Positions 47,122 to 58,450 of a DNA stretch of 64,000 nucleotides are shown here, in pieces. Made by a program: the position numbers and the translations under genes. Positions within the stretch are counted from its first letter, which is position 1; the number at the start of each line of letters is the position of its first letter. The stretch lies in the NCBI RefSeq assembly GCF_000715075.1, contig NC_134102.1, forward strand, positions 44,835,348 through 44,899,347. The letters run 5' to 3'. This DNA is from Nicotiana tabacum (lineage: Eukaryota > Streptophyta > Magnoliopsida > Solanales > Solanaceae). Below the pieces are notes generated by a model. That model worked only from the letters and a program-made list of their open reading frames with translations. It was not told the origin of the DNA and searched no databases.

Positions 47122-48100
47122 ATGGTGCAAGTTAGAGATGCAGATGCTGAGATACCTACACTTCAGTCTATTCCAGTAGTCAAAGAGTACGCAGATGTAT
47201 TTCCAGATGAGCTTTCAGGTATTCCTCCAGAGCGAGAGATTGATTTTAGCATTGATTTGCTTCCAGGAACTCAACTAATATTCATCACTCCGTATAGAAT
47301 GGCACCCACCGAATAGAAGGAGTTGAAGGAGCAGTTAAAAGATTAGCTGAAGAAAGGTTTCATCAGACCGAGTACCTCACCTTGGGGTGCACCAGTACTG
47401 TTTATGCGGAAGAAAGATGGCTCGCTGAGGATGTGTATCGATTATAGGCAGTTGAATAAGGTAACTATTAAGAATAAGTATCCACTTCCAAGGATCGATG
47501 ACTTGTTTGATCAGTTGCAGGGGTCTAGATTCTTTTCAAATAGATTTGAGGTCGGGATACCACCAGGTCAGAGTTCGGGAGAAAGCTATTCGGAAGACAT
47601 CCTTCAGGACCCGATATGGCCACTTCGAGTTCCTTGTCATGTCCTTCGGGTTGACGAATGCACCCGTCGTATTTATGGACTTGATGAATAGCCTATTCCG
47701 ACCATTTTTAGATCTGTTCGTGATAGTATTTATTGATGATATTCTGGTTTATTCACGTTCAGAGGATGAGCATGCGGACCATCTGCGAGCAGTACTCCAA
47801 ACCCTCCATGATCGTAAGTTGTATACTAAGTTTTCTAAATGTGAGTTCTAGTTGAAGTCTGGAGCATTCTTGGGGCATATTGTATCCGATGAAGGTATAA
47901 AGGTAGACACTCAGAAGATTGAGGCCGTGAAATCCTGGCCTAGACCTACCACTCTGATAGAGGTTCGTAGCTTTCTAGGCTTAGCAGGATACTATCGGAG
48001 GTTCGTAGAGGGTTTTTCTTCCCTTTCGGCACCATTGACGAAGTTGACACAGAAAGAAACTAAGTTTCAATGGACAGAGGCTTGTGAGCGGAGTTTCCAA
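47122..48100 (+). pseudogene. pol: Chromovirus J reverse transcriptase
   Basis: PELSG-like start ([17 protein letters not shown]), then [17 protein letters not shown] and [16 protein letters not shown]. Stops are at 47314 and about 47344. A frameshift near 47536 leads to the frame with [20 protein letters not shown] and the catalytic FIDD at 47729-47740. A TAG at 47849 sits where relatives have Trp (CEF*LKS). It then continues with [14 protein letters not shown] and [12 protein letters not shown]. Confidence 0.9.
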
Positions 48101-48595
48101 GAGCTTAAGAACAGGTTGACCTCAGCTCCAGTTCTAACACTTCCAGAGGGTCTAGAGGGTTATGCCGTGTATTGTGATGCATCAGGTGTCGGGTTAGGAT
48201 GTGTCCTGATGTAACATGGGAAGGTAATTGCGTATGCTTCAAGGCAGTTGAGGAAGCACGAGAGGAATTATCCGACCCACGACCTCGAGTTAGCTGCGGT
48301 TGTCCATGCACTTAAGATATAGCGGCATTATTTATATGGTGTTCATGTTGATATATTTACAGATCATAAAAGCCTGCAATATATATTCAAGCAAAAGGAG
48401 TTGAATTTGCGACAGAGGCGATGGCTAGAGTTATTGAAAGATTACGATATTAACATTCTCTACCATCCAGGGAAAGCTAATTTTGTAGCGGATGCCTTAA
48501 GTCACCTATTTATGAGTAGCTTAGCACATGTAGAGGCTGAGAAAAGAAAATTAGCGAGAGAGATTCATCAATTGGCTTGTTTGGGGTTCGGTTAG
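48101..48595 (+). pseudogene. pol: Chromovirus J RNase H
   Basis: Degrades the RNA strand during reverse transcription. Acidic residues are visible in [20 protein letters not shown] and [11 protein letters not shown], with the closing [13 protein letters not shown]. Two nonsense codons (TAA at 48212 for a Gln, TAG at 48320 for a Trp) interrupt an otherwise continuous frame. It ends at TAG 48593, next to a frameshift into integrase. Confidence 0.88.
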
Positions 48596-50184
48596 TAGAT
48601 TTTGACGATGGTGGAGTGGTACTCCAAAACACTGCAAAATCATCTCTCATAGTTGAAGTTAAGGAAAGGCAGTACGAGGACTAAGAGTTGGTCGAGTTGA
48701 GAAAGCGAGTTCCGTAGCAGAAGAAGTCGTTGTTAGAGCTCAAGAGAGATGGGGTTCTCAGATATAGGGGTCGTCTGTGTGTTCCAGATGTAGCAGGGCT
48801 ACGAGACAGAATTATGTCAGAGGCACATTATTCGTGGTACTCCATTTATCCTGGGTCGATGAAGAAGTATCATGACATTAAGGATGTGTACTGGTAGAAT
48901 TATATGAAGAAGAACATTGCTGAGTTTGTCGCCTAGTGTCCTAGTTGCCAGCATGTGAAGTTAGAGCACCAGAAGCCCGGAGGGCTAATGCAGACTATAG
49001 AGATCCCTACGTGGAAATGGGAGGCGATAAACATGGACTTCATCACAGGTTTGCCTCGTTCTCATCGTAAGTTTGATTCTATATGGGTGATAGTCGATAG
49101 GCTCATGAAATCAGCTCATTTCCTACCAGTCAGATCTACATATACAGCAGAAGATTATGCAAAGTTATATATTAAGGAGATAGTACGGCTACACAGAGTA
49201 CTAGTATCTATTATATCTGACCGTGGGGCGCAGTTTACAGCACATTTTTGGAGTTCATTTCAGAGAGGTCTAGGGGATCAGGTGAATCTCATCACAACTT
49301 TTCATCCACAGACTGATGGACAAGCCGAGCGCACAATTCAGACCCTCGAGGATATGTTGCGAGCATGTGTGTTGGATTTTAAAGGCATTTGGGATGAACA
49401 TCTACCTCTTATCGAGTTTGCATAGAATAACAGTTACCACTCCAGTATCCAGATGGCTCTGTACGAGGCTTTATATGGGCGTAGGTGCAGATCTCCTATA
49501 GGGTGGTTTGATGTTGGATAATCTTGGTTACATGGGCCAGACATGGTTCAGCAGGCCGAAGAGAAAGTAAAGCTTATCCGGGAGTGACTGTTGACAGCTT
49601 AGAGTCGTCAGAAGTCATATTCTGACATGCGGCGACGAGACTTAGAGTTCGGGGTTAAAGATTGGGTGTTCTTAAAGGTATCACCTATGAAGGGCATGAT
49701 GAGGTTTGGCAAGAAAGGCAAGCTTAGCCCACGGTATATTAGGCCTTATAGGATTATTTGGAGAGTGGGCCAAGTAGCTTATGAGTTAGAATTGCCCTCA
49801 GAATTGGAGCCTATCCATCTATTTTTTCACGTATCTATGCTACGGAAGTGCATTGGCGATCCTAACCGAGTGGTGCCCACTGATGATGTACAGATTATGG
49901 ATGACTTGTCATACGAGGAAGTTCTAGTTGTCATCCTAGACCGACAAATCCACAAGCTACGAAATAAGGAGGTAGCCTCCGTGAAAGTTTTATGGAGAAG
50001 CAAGAATGTGGAAGAGATGATGTGGGAAACGAAGGAAGAAATGAAGTCTAAATACCCCCACCTATTTCAAACTGAAGATATGGCTCGAGATGGGATGCTA
50101 CAGCACATCTCTATTCGGGCTAGTAGCTCATCAGGTAAGCTCTTAATATTTTTAACTTTCAGTATTTATGATTTACGGCTGTGA
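48596..50184 (+). pseudogene. pol: Chromovirus J integrase with chromodomain
   Basis: A zinc-binding region with several stops (CPSCQHVKLEHQKPGG near 48940) precedes a catalytic core with all three acidic residues: MDFITG (Asp 49036), ISDRGAQF (Asp 49219) and TDGQAERTIQ (Glu 49327). A TAG at 49423 follows. The C-terminal domain (FGKKGKLSPRYIRPYRII, FFHVSMLRK) and chromodomain-like tail (VVILDRQIHKLRNKEVASV, MMWETKEEMKSKYPHLF) are open from 49627 to 50184. The chromodomain is thought to guide insertion toward heterochromatin in this lineage. This is the least degraded integrase of the window. Confidence 0.9.
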
Positions 50185-50352
50185 GGCAAAGTGTTGCTAT
50201 TTATAGACATTGGCAATGTGTGGCATGCATAGTATGTTTTCTAGATGTGTGCATGTTGGTTTTAGTCTAGTGTATGGAAGAGACTTTGGCAACAATTTCC
50301 AAAGTCTCTAAGAGTAAACATTCGAGGACAAATGTTCCCAAGGAAGAAATGA
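50185..50352 (+). other. J untranslated 3' end with polypurine tract
   Basis: Short non-coding stretch that includes 'gaggacaaatgttcccaag' and a purine-rich 'gaagaaatga' immediately before the LTR start tgttacaccc, marking the second-strand primer region. Confidence 0.7.
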
Positions 50353-52879
50353 TGTTACACCCTATATTTTCGTACGTAAAGGTGCATCGTAAGCAAACTA
50401 ATGTAGGACCAAAAATGAGATCATCTTTGAAAATATATAAAGTAAGTTAATGATGTTACCTCGGAGGTTACAATTATTGAAGATCATGAACAACAAGTAC
50501 AAAGAGGGTGGGAAGATTCAGAAGCTAAAGGAATTGAAGAAAATAATGTTTTGTCGAAAGTCGACAAGTTGGGAATGTTATAACATGTAATTTTGGGGTG
50601 AGACTAGGGTACTTAATATGATAAGGAGGTTATGTTATGAGTTATGTTAGTCGTATGATAGTCGTGTGTTATGTTTTGAAGTCAAGTGAGTTGTGGAACA
50701 AAAGTCGATGAAAGTCATCACAAATTACGTTCATAAGTTTTACTGAAATTTGGGTCAAATATAACTACAAATTTTTCCCAATATGCTTAGAGTTACGGGG
50801 TGTTCCACACCATCAAATTGAAGATCTATAAGTCTATTTTCTAACTCAACAAATATTTTGTCAATACATCATCTGAGTAGAGAGATATATGCATTTTTGC
50901 GAGACTACACAAGCCGCTAGGTGACAAGTAGGTGTGTCACCTACTTGCTTAAATGAGAATCCGAAAATGGGCCAGTTCGGGTCGTCCAATGAGGCCTTTT
51001 TAAAGGACTATTTCCTACATATATTAGACTGATAATAGGGCATAATAACCAGACATAAGCTCTGCAAAAATCCTTCCAAAACTTTCCCACAAACCCTAGT
51101 TGATTTTCTCTCCCTTTCAAGTTGAGGTAAAACCTAGAATTTGAAGAACCAAGATAGGAGCTGAGTTATCCAACAAATAAGGTATGTTTACTTCTCTCTT
51201 TCATCCATTTTTTTCTGCTTTAAATGCATGGGAAGTCGTTCGATATTTGTAAGAACTCACGGGACGCTGATCGGAAGTTGTGAGTTCGAGTTATTCACTT
51301 GTAGCGGATTATTTTGTGGACTGTTTTATGTTGCTGTTGGGCTGCATGTTTTACTACTATTTTGTGGAGTTTTGGAGGAGGAAGGGTGTGGATAAACACC
51401 ACATAAATATAGGGTGGTAGGCTGGTCGTTCGTCGTAACATTTTTGGGTTGTTTGATGCTACTACGGTGGTCGTTTTGTGTATGAAGAGATTGGGGTGTG
51501 TTGGGTTATTTTCTAGTATTTTGTGGTGTATATAAGATTGGAAAATAATGTATATATGTTGATATTGTCGTGTTCTTGTGTTGTTGGTTTTATCTTGAAT
51601 TTGGAGGAAGTAAGGATTATAGGGGAGATGCTGCCCATTTTAATACAAAATAAATTCGTCATTCGTTGTGCGATAGTTGTACCCTTCATAACTTAATGAT
51701 AGTATGATTATCGTTGTTGTAGATTAAGGTGAGAAGAGGCGAGTTCAACTTGGTGATTGGAAAGATTATGATAAGGTATGTTAAGGCTAAACCTTTCTTC
51801 ATTTTGGCATGATCCTGTAACTGCATGCCTTTAATAACGAGGCATAAAGAGAAGTTCATATTCCTGAACTTATGTACACTATCCTAGTCTCATAAGTTAC
51901 AGTATTCTCCCTTATCAGGACTTTATATTCAGTTAAGTAGTGTCTTCTTTCAGTCAAGAGAGCAGAGGGTCTATATATATACGATATTACAGTATTTTCA
52001 CCACCATCGAGCTATAATCGGCGGGCATGCCCCTATTGGACAACCTCTGATCAGATTGTAAGTTATATACCGAGCCTACTGTGGTCGGGCACCTATGAGC
52101 GAGCCCAGGATGGCCGAGATACAGAGCCTAGTATGGTCGAGTGCCTATGAGCGAGCCTACTACGGCCGAGCAGTTACACGTACCGAGCCTTATAGGGCCA
52201 GACATTTATTTTACTTACTATATTAAAGGAGTTGAGTCAGTATCAATAGGTAAGTATATCTCCAGATCATCTTTGACTCCCAGTTACTTTCAGTTATTAT
52301 ATTATCAGTTCAGTTTTAACTTTCAGTTATTTTATTGCCGTATATACTCGGTACATTATTTCGCACTGACGTCCCTTTTCTGGGGACACTGCATTTCATG
52401 CGTGTAGTTCAGATAGACTGGCGGGTAGACCTGCTCACTAGGTGTTGCCCGAGTTTAACCTGATCGGTAAGCTCCATGTCCTTCGGATTTGTCGGGTCTA
52501 GGGTTTTGTGTATATATTGTGTATATATGTTATGGGTAGGTCGGGGTCCTGTTCCGATCACAGTACATCCATTAATAGAGGCTTGTAGATATATCATGTC
52601 AGTTAGTGCAGCATGTTGGACTTGTAGGCTTTGTATGTATATTTTGTTGGTTTGTTAGCTATAGTAGTTTTGGTGTCCTTGTCGGCCCATCTTTATATTG
52701 ATGTTTAGTCAAAGCTAGTTTTCGTTCTATTTTATATTTTGCTTTGCAAATTGTCTTGCAATGTGGTCCCATGGCCAAAGTATGACATTGTATGTTCAGA
52801 GTCCCTTAGTCGCAAGTTGGTATGCTATGTTAAGTGAGGCACCGGGTACCAGTCTCCCCCCCAGGTTCGGGGCATGACA
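50353..52879 (+). mobile_element. J 3' LTR (full, 2.53 kb)
   Basis: Starts tgttacaccctatattttcg and ends ggggcatgaca. TATA (tatataag) is at 51529. The tandem block is at about 52070-52200. Its first 950 bp have no counterpart in the 5' LTR, showing what was deleted there. Confidence 0.9.
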
Positions 52880-53211
52880 ATAGTTCCTACCGATCACGCC
52901 CCCGGTGGATTGTCTTCGGTATTGAAGTTGAGATCACCCATTTATTTCTCTTACGTTATGACTCTGATTTATATGCTTTCTTAGGCTTACATACTCAGTA
53001 CATTATCCGTACTGATGTCCTTTTCTTTTGGGTATTTTGTTCATGACCATAGGTACAGATAGACCCGGTGATGTCCCTCCCCAGTAGGGTGTTCTTCCAA
53101 GTGAGAGATTGTTGTACTTTATTCCTTTGGAGTAGTTGTTCGAAGTCAATAGGCACTGAAGCTCATGTCATAACGTTTTGGGTATGGTGGGGCCATGTCC
53201 TGACCAAGTTA

Positions 53212-53297
<86 letters not shown>

Positions 53298-53359
53298 CTT
53301 TTGGTACTCTTACAGGCTTGCATGCTACGGTTTGGCTATATGTAAAAGGGTGGATTATG

Positions 53360-53430
<71 letters not shown>

Positions 53431-53690
53431 CTTTTGGTACTCTTACAGGCTTGCATGCTACGGTTTGGCTATATGTAAAAGGGTGGATTATGACTCTGAT
53501 TCAGTTGTGAATATGTATAAAATGCTAAGGTTTATTTTGCAAGTTAGTTGTTCACATTTCAATTTTGGTGATTCTTAGAGGTCTTGTTGGCCTAGGTCAT
53601 ATGAATAAGAAGATGTAAGAACAGACACCAGTTCGCATGTGCCTTCGGGCATCGTGTGCGGGTCGCACCGCCCAAGGTTGGGGTGTGGTA
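52880..53690 (+). mobile_element. K 3' LTR, 3' half
   Basis: Continues K's LTR from the point equivalent to 30780 (atagttcc...) to the end (gggtgtggta). It is followed by the tttgt duplication. It carries a 133-bp tandem duplication with TA microsatellites (53214-53498) that K's 5' LTR lacks. Confidence 0.85.
53214..53498. repeat. 133-bp tandem duplication with two (AT)n tracts
   Basis: (AT)n at 53214-53294 (81 bp) and 53366-53427 (62 bp), each followed by the same 71-bp segment beginning ctccttttggtactc. The two 71-bp copies look identical, so the duplication is recent. K's 5' LTR has one copy with a short 'catatat' (near 31110). Confidence 0.92.
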
Positions 53691-53695
53691 TTTGT

Positions 53696-54561
53696 CGTGC
53701 CAGTATGACTAATATTATGACACGGGGTCTTTGTCATGCGGATGTGACTTATGTTATGGCACGGGGTCTTTGCCGTGCGAAGCTGATTGACAGTGCGGGT
53801 ACGAGGTACCAGGGGTATATGATTCGTGATTTGTGACTTGTGATTCATGATTATGAGGTATGGTACCTCGGGGTGATTCTTGTTGTAAATATTGTGTCGG
53901 AATAGTTGATGATTAGAATAATCATTGTTTTCTCTTAATTACTTTCACTTGTACTATATTTGTGTTTGATTATTTTGCTGTTTTATCATATGATTACTCT
54001 TTGTTGCCATCTATTTATTTTGTTTCCCATTGTTAGCTTTATATTGATATTCTGCACAGGATAATTGAATAGTGAGTGTCTTGACTTGAACCTCATCACT
54101 ACTCCACTGAGATTAGTCTTGATACTTATTAGGTACCAACCGCGGTGTACTCATACTATACTTCTACATATTTTCGTGTAGATCGAGGTGTTGGAGATAG
54201 CGGACCCGGGCCGTGTGAGCTTCTTTGATCACAGGAATTCATGGTAGAGCTGTTTTGTTCGTCGCAGACCCTTGGATTCCTTTCCTTACGCATATATTGT
54301 CAACTCTATACCCGAACAGTATTTTATTTAGAGATATTTCTATGTATTCAGTTAGAGCTCATGACTCTGTACTACCTAGTCTTGGAAATTTGTTGTGATT
54401 ATCGTCGTGTTGACTTGTATCACCTTTATTTATGCATTTATATTAAACTTTCCTTCCTAATATCATGTTTTACTGGCTTAACTATTATAAGTGATCGGCG
54501 TATCTAGTTTTAGAGATTAGGTGTCATCACAATCCTTAAGGTGAGATTTTGGATCGTGACA
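53696..54561 (+). mobile_element. Last piece of LTR E
   Basis: Resumes after the second tttgt. Two tandem copies of a 'gacacggggtctttg' type unit lie at 53716-53790. The 'gtactcatactatacttct' block near 54150 matches the one near 60283 in L. It ends ggatcgtgaca at 54561, followed by MITE sequence. Confidence 0.78.
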
Positions 54562-54566
54562 AAAGT

Positions 54567-55284
54567 GCTTTATGAAAAAGTACTTTTGCAAAATAGCAGC
54601 TTGTGTTTGGACAATTCGTTTGAATAGTGCTTTTTGCAAGCTCATTGTGTTTGGCCAATCCTTTAAAAAGCACTTCTAAGCATCAAATTACGAAAAAGGA
54701 CAGTAAAGGTTCAATTTGTGATTAGTATTATTTAGAAAAGAGAAATAAATTTAAACATTTATTATAAATAATTTAATTAAAATATAAAACATAAAGTAAT
54801 AATATAAATTAAAAATTCCAATCAATATAAAATAGAGTTATTCCAAAGCAATAACATTGAGTGTTTGGTATTCCTTATTGTTTAGATGAAAATTTAAATA
54901 TATCAAAATACATCATTTAATATTATTTAAAATCTACTCATAGAAATAGGAGAAAGAGAATAAAAATATGATTAAATTAAAAAAGAGAAGAAATGTATAG
55001 TATAAATAAAAAAGGAAAAAGAAAAATATTAAACTAATGAAGGATAATTTAAAAAATTATAAATTTATTATAAAGTTATATTTTTGTCTTGAATAAATTA
55101 ATTTTCTGTTTCTGCTTCTTAGAAGAAGTTAGAATTTATAGCTTCTCCCCAAAAGCAGAAAAATTATTTCTGCTACTGCTCAAAAGTACTTTTTATTTTG
55201 GCCAAACACATTAAATTTTTCAAAAAATAATTTTTTGACAAAAAAAATACTTATGGACTCCCAAAAGGTTGGCCAAACAGGCTC
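54567..55284 (+). mobile_element. Right part of split Tourist/PIF-like MITE
   Basis: Rejoins the MITE after E. Very AT-rich interior with subterminal repeats of an 'aaaagtgctttt' / 'aaaagtactttt' kind. It ends ggccaaacaggctc, the inverse of the left terminus, then taa. Rejoined length is about 782 bp. There is no transposase. Confidence 0.8.
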
Positions 55285-55287
55285 TAA

Positions 55288-56134
55288 CTTACTTTACTAC
55301 TTATTGACTGTGTTACTTGCGTGTGCATTTGGGAGCAACAAATACCAAATGAAAATAAAAAAATAAAAAATAAAGAAACTCAATATCTTGAAATTTATAT
55401 ATATGAACCACCTTTATAGGTAGTTAACACGAATCTGTACCTGTATATCAAAGTGAAAAATATTAATAATTTGGTGAGAACCTTAAGTGATACAAATTGG
55501 CATATAATTCATTCATGACGTATTTGCACAAAATGGCCTTAATTGAAGACACTACTTCCTGTTAGTAAATCGGTAAAATCTCTCTAGAAAAAGAAAAAGT
55601 AATCCAAATTCTTTTGAATATCATACTAGCAAATAATCCCTCATTTCATAATAGGCGGCCTTCATAATACAAAGTACAAAAGACTCCACTAGGTGCATCC
55701 CTAACTTCCTGTGTATTTTATTTTAAACGGGCTACAAAACATTCTATCAAGACTCAATAATCCTTTTGTAACAACCAAAAGATCTTCATAGGATATAGAC
55801 ATGATGCTTATCTTATATCCTGGTTTCAGATTATACTTTTTGTTTCTCATTCGATGTCTGATATATACTTATATTGGAGTTTTGATTAATTCAAATTCGC
55901 TACGCATAAGACTCACTAACGAGGAATGTACTTTCTACTAGGAATTTTTTTATTTTCAAAACCCAAATCCAAAACCCCTGATTAAATATGGAGGAATCAT
56001 ATACATCTCGTCACAACTCTAGGTCGTCTTTGTTTCAACTTATCAATGTCTAATAATTAGGCTCTTGGCTTTTGTCCTGGCTAGTTGAAACCATATATGG
56101 TGGATGTATCAGAATCTGAGACTCGGTCTTATAT
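55288..56134. other. AT-rich spacer, nothing identified
   Basis: About 850 bp of low-GC DNA between the two MITEs. No open frame with recognisable domains, no repeat shared with the rest of the window. It is a candidate for original, pre-insertion host DNA. Confidence 0.5.
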
Positions 56135-56453
56135 GGCAAGTGGGCCGGTCTAAACGGTCCCGAGCCGGTCCCAAATTAAATGGGCCAAACGGTCCCGGGC
56201 TAAACGGGCTTTTTGTAGGGAACGGCTCGGGACCGGAACCGTTTGCTCCCGAACTAAACGGTCTCGGCCTGTGGGCTAAACGGGCTAAGTGGGCCCAACA
56301 TATTTTTAAAAAAAAAATAAAATTAAATAGATATTAGAGACAAAAGGATGTTAAAAAGAATATTTAAGGCAATGCTTTTTAAATTTTATTATAGAATTGT
56401 GACCTAAATTTTAATATTCAAAATTTAATATCGAATATATATAGTATAGTATA

Positions 56454-56506
<53 letters not shown>

Positions 56507-56855
56507 TAATAAGCTATATATACATCTTATATACTATATATAAGATGTATATATAGTATAGTATAGTATATATATTAAATGTATAAAAAGTTTGGGATTA
56601 AAATAAAGTTGGGGGGTTAAATGGCTATTTTATAAATAGCCAACGGCTATTTTTGACAGTCCAAAGACTATATTTGTAAAAACAAAAATAGCCGTTGGGA
56701 CCGTTTGGCCCGCCAAGGGACCGGTCCGGTCCCGGTCCCTGGCGGACCCAAATCATAGGACTGGCCTACGAGACCGGTCCAGGCCCACTAAAATCGGGTC
56801 AAACGGTCCTGGCCCGTTTGGCCCGAGATCCCGGGCCTGGACCGGCCCACTTGCC
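56135..56855. mobile_element. hAT-like MITE with GC-rich inverted ends
   Basis: Perfect 16-bp inverted termini ggcaagtgggccggtc (56135-56150 and the inverse at 56840-56855). Further inward are inverted GC-rich blocks built from aacggtcc / ggaccgtt, and an AT-rich middle with a (TA)n tract (about 56455-56505). The right side continues accctt, which fits a hAT-type aagggtggcaag end; the left outer bases have drifted. No 8-bp duplication is recognisable. The short frames at 56104 and 56695 are products of the inverted GC-rich ends, not genes. Confidence 0.7.
56435..56576. repeat. AT microsatellite and tatagtatagta hairpin
   Basis: tagtatagtata-type repeats flank a long (TA)n tract, and an inverse copy follows around 56520-56575 (tatatacatcttatatac / gtatataagatgtatata). 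The stretch can fold on itself. It lies in the middle of the hAT-like element. Confidence 0.8.
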
Positions 56856-57437
56856 ACCCTTAGGCCGAAATCTATCACCGCTGCCTAACTTTTATTTCAA
56901 AATAAGCATCACAATCCTAGATGGATTACAGCTTAAAAGGTAATCCATGTTACTCATCATCTACACATATGTACTGTATCTATTAAATAACAAATAATGG
57001 GTAGTGGAACCCCACTTTCTACTTAGCATTTGTTGACTTAAAATAGTTAGAGGACATATAGTTCAATTAATTAGGTGTACCTTATGTAAATCTAGAATAT
57101 TTAAATTTTAGCTCAGGAATCAGGATTGTTTATGCTGAAAAAAATTGTGTGATATACTTAACAAATCTATCAGAGTTGACAGGTTTGGACTTGCCCAATA
57201 AAAATAGTACAAACCAAAATAGATCTAATCTAACTGATAGCTCCATCCAAATTTCTTGTCAAATATCCATTTACTAAAGAAAGAATTGTGACAATAACTA
57301 GGAGAGTATTGTGTGTATTATTTTAGCTGCATCAAACACAAGAAAAACACGCAAATGGACACCCATCTCGAAGACTTGGGCGCAACCTCCCCCTGTTCAA
57401 CTAAATTACAAGAAGAGTAGCTAATTACTAAGGTAAG
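56856..57437. other. AT-rich spacer, nothing identified
   Basis: About 580 bp between the hAT-like MITE and element L. I see no gene, RNA or repeat. Confidence 0.5.
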
Positions 57438-58149
57438 TATAATGACTCGTCCTGTCATTTTGAGCATTTGTTTTCAGTTAGATGGTTTGAGGTCTTGAGT
57501 AGTTTCATATGGTGTATTATGACTTGCATGTATTGTCAGTTTTGGCTTTCGAGTGGTTCAGGGTTGATTTGGAAGAATGATTCTCAACTAGGAAGTTTTA
57601 AGTTGGAAGAGTTGATTAAGTTTAACTTTTTGTATATTTTACCTCGGATCGGAGTTTTTATGATTCTGTTAGGTCCTGGTGGTAATTTTGGACTTGGGCG
57701 TATGTCCGGATTTGCCTTTGGATGTTCCTAGAAGGTTTTGGCTCTAATTGGCAAAAGTTGGCAATTTGAAGAGTTGAAAAGTTTATAGGTTTGACCGGGA
57801 TTTGACTTCGATGTTATTGGGTTTGGATTGTTATTCCCGAAGTTGGAATATATTCATTATATCATTTGAATTTTGTGTGCAAAGTTTGGTCAGATTCCGG
57901 ATTGGTTAGGCTTGAATCGGACGCTTGGTTCGAAGTTGGAAGTTTATGAACTTAAGAGATTGATCTTGATCGACGATTTGTGATGTTGATGTTGTTATGT
58001 GTGATTTGAAGCCTCGAGTAGGTTCGCATTATATTTTGGGACTTGTTGGTATGTTCGGACTAGGCCCCGAGGGACTCAGATGAGTTGTTGGGTGGTTCTG
58101 AGTCATTCCTATGTGTTTTGGGACTTGCTGATTGATGCTGTTTCTTCAG

Positions 58150-58450
58150 AACATCGCGATCGCGAAGCTAGGCTCGCGATCGTATAGAGGAATTTTGGGG
58201 CAGTTGACGTTTGTTCTTCGCGTTCACGAAGGTTGTATGCTGGGCTGGAGAGATTTGTTCTTCGCATCCACATAGGTGGATCGCGATCGCGTTTCAGCGA
58301 GGGAACTGGGGTTTTTGGTCATCGTGTTCGCGTGGGAGGCGACGCGTTTGCGTAGTTATGGCATCAGTGGTGATCGCGTTCGTGGGAAAAGTGTTGCGAA
58401 CACGAAGTGTATTTTGAGCATCGCGATCGCGAGGGTACAACTGCAATCGC
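58150..58450 (+). promoter_or_regulatory. CpG-rich palindrome block upstream of TATA in L LTR
   Basis: At least three copies of gcgatcgcg (near 58155, 58282, 58422) and several ttcgcg / gcgaac motifs sit within 300 bp, ending just before the TATA at 58474. The counterpart in C lies at about 8960-9300 (minus). The role is inferred from position only. Confidence 0.5.

Larger units (their letters stand above)
43566..52879 (+). mobile_element. Element J: nearly full-length Tekay/Del-type chromovirus
   Basis: 5' LTR (truncated) 43566-45193, primer site, gag, protease, RT, RNase H, integrase with chromodomain, polypurine tract, full 3' LTR 50353-52879. The order protease-RT-RNase H-integrase and the chromodomain fit the Tekay/Del lineage. 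LTRs differ by about 20 substitutions in roughly 310 bp compared by eye, so the insertion is not recent. On the right it adjoins K's 3' LTR in the middle. On the left, both its own U3 and the end of K's pol are deleted. Confidence 0.9.
29607..53690 (+). mobile_element. Element K: chromovirus with nested insertions (24 kb)
   Basis: Flanked by perfect duplications tttgt (29602-29606 and 53691-53695) within LTR E. 5' LTR at 29607-31324, 3' LTR end at 52880-53690. I infer that the pol remnant called D (37328-43565) is K's own interior, because it is in the same orientation, of the same lineage, and lies between the two K LTRs. The 3' end of the 5' LTR, the primer site, gag and most of the protease are gone, replaced by H and Z. 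J sits in the 3' LTR. Confidence 0.72.
16744..54561 (+). mobile_element. Element E: single LTR carrying two nested insertions (37.8 kb)
   Basis: LTR start tgtaacgactcgac at 16744 and LTR end ttggatcgtgaca at 54561. The LTR itself is in three pieces: 16744-18809, 29041-29606 and 53696-54561, about 3.5 kb in total. Flanks are gaagt and aaagt (4/5 target duplication) inside the MITE. The first piece is colinear with the U3 of L (57438 onward), so E is a distant member of the giant-LTR group. No internal region of E remains, so it is a solo LTR, the product of recombination between its two LTRs, later hit by F/G (TSD tgtta) and K (TSD tttgt). Confidence 0.8.

Noticed and set aside
53068..53578. 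Frames encoding long Ile-Tyr runs, also at 44198
   Set aside because: Translations of (TA)n microsatellites.
56104..56943. Gly/Pro/Arg-rich frames at 56104-56337 and 56695-56943
   Set aside because: They are the GC-rich inverted ends of the hAT-like MITE.
55288..57437. A hidden host gene in the AT-rich spacer
   Set aside because: No exon-like open frames with recognisable domains were seen; the only structure is the hAT-like MITE.
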